DNA from: JBBQZL01 sp038207745
GTDB lineage: Bacteria > Actinomycetota > Thermoleophilia > Solirubrobacterales > 70-9
Direction: 5' to 3'
DNA length: 5,247 nt
Assembly (NCBI GenBank): GCA_038207745.1
Contig: JBBQZL010000186.1
Location: 1 to 5,247 of the forward strand
Position numbers and translations under genes: made by a program. Under the pieces are notes generated by a model. The model was not told the origin of the DNA, made no database searches, and saw only the letters and a program-made list of their open reading frames with translations. This document shows positions 5,177 to 5,247 of the stretch, in pieces (position 1 is the first letter of the stretch; each line of letters opens with the position of its first letter).

Positions 5177-5247
5177 GCCAGGGGCTCGGCGGCGCTCGTC
5201 CGTTGCTGCCGTCGCGGGGCGCCCGACGCGCTGAACGGAACGAAGAC

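Overview
This 5.2 kb, GC-rich window is bacterial chromosomal DNA. GC-rich third codon positions, a tRNA-like 3' end without an encoded CCA, and the protein types suggest an actinobacterium. A Thermoleophilia/Solirubrobacterales-like lineage is a guess from general resemblance, not something I can prove. There is no integrase, transposase, CRISPR array or antiphage cassette in view.

Layout. (1) Bases 3-221 hold the 3' end of an unrecognised + strand gene cut by the window edge. (2) Bases 222-676 have no convincing gene. They hold several hairpins, a degenerate tRNA-like segment (anticodon arm, T arm and 3' acceptor strand but no D arm, about 483-542) and a good rho-independent terminator right behind it (550-572). 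(3) Bases 677-2176 hold two + strand genes 36 nt apart: a bacterial archaeo-eukaryotic release-factor homologue (baeRF family 3) and a short ribosome hibernation factor of the HPF/RaiA (S30AE) family. (4) Bases 2177-2272 are a hairpin-rich gap between convergent genes. (5) Bases 2273-3133 on the - strand encode a class I SAM-dependent methyltransferase; a strong Shine-Dalgarno fixes its start 24 nt inside the longest reading frame. (6) Bases 3303-4520 on + encode a secreted right-handed parallel beta-helix protein, followed by a 15-bp hairpin. (7) Bases 4732-5121 on + encode a small GFA/CENP-V-type zinc-binding protein with all seven expected cysteines.

Only the baeRF and HPF genes look functionally linked. 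Both product families act on the ribosome, and their spacing suggests one transcript. A module that silences idle ribosomes (HPF) and recognises or clears stalled ones (baeRF) is a reasonable inference; the baeRF families remain poorly studied experimentally. The methyltransferase, beta-helix and GFA genes look like independent single-gene units. The most unusual non-coding item is the D-armless tRNA-like remnant, either a decayed tRNA gene or a scar of site-specific integration.
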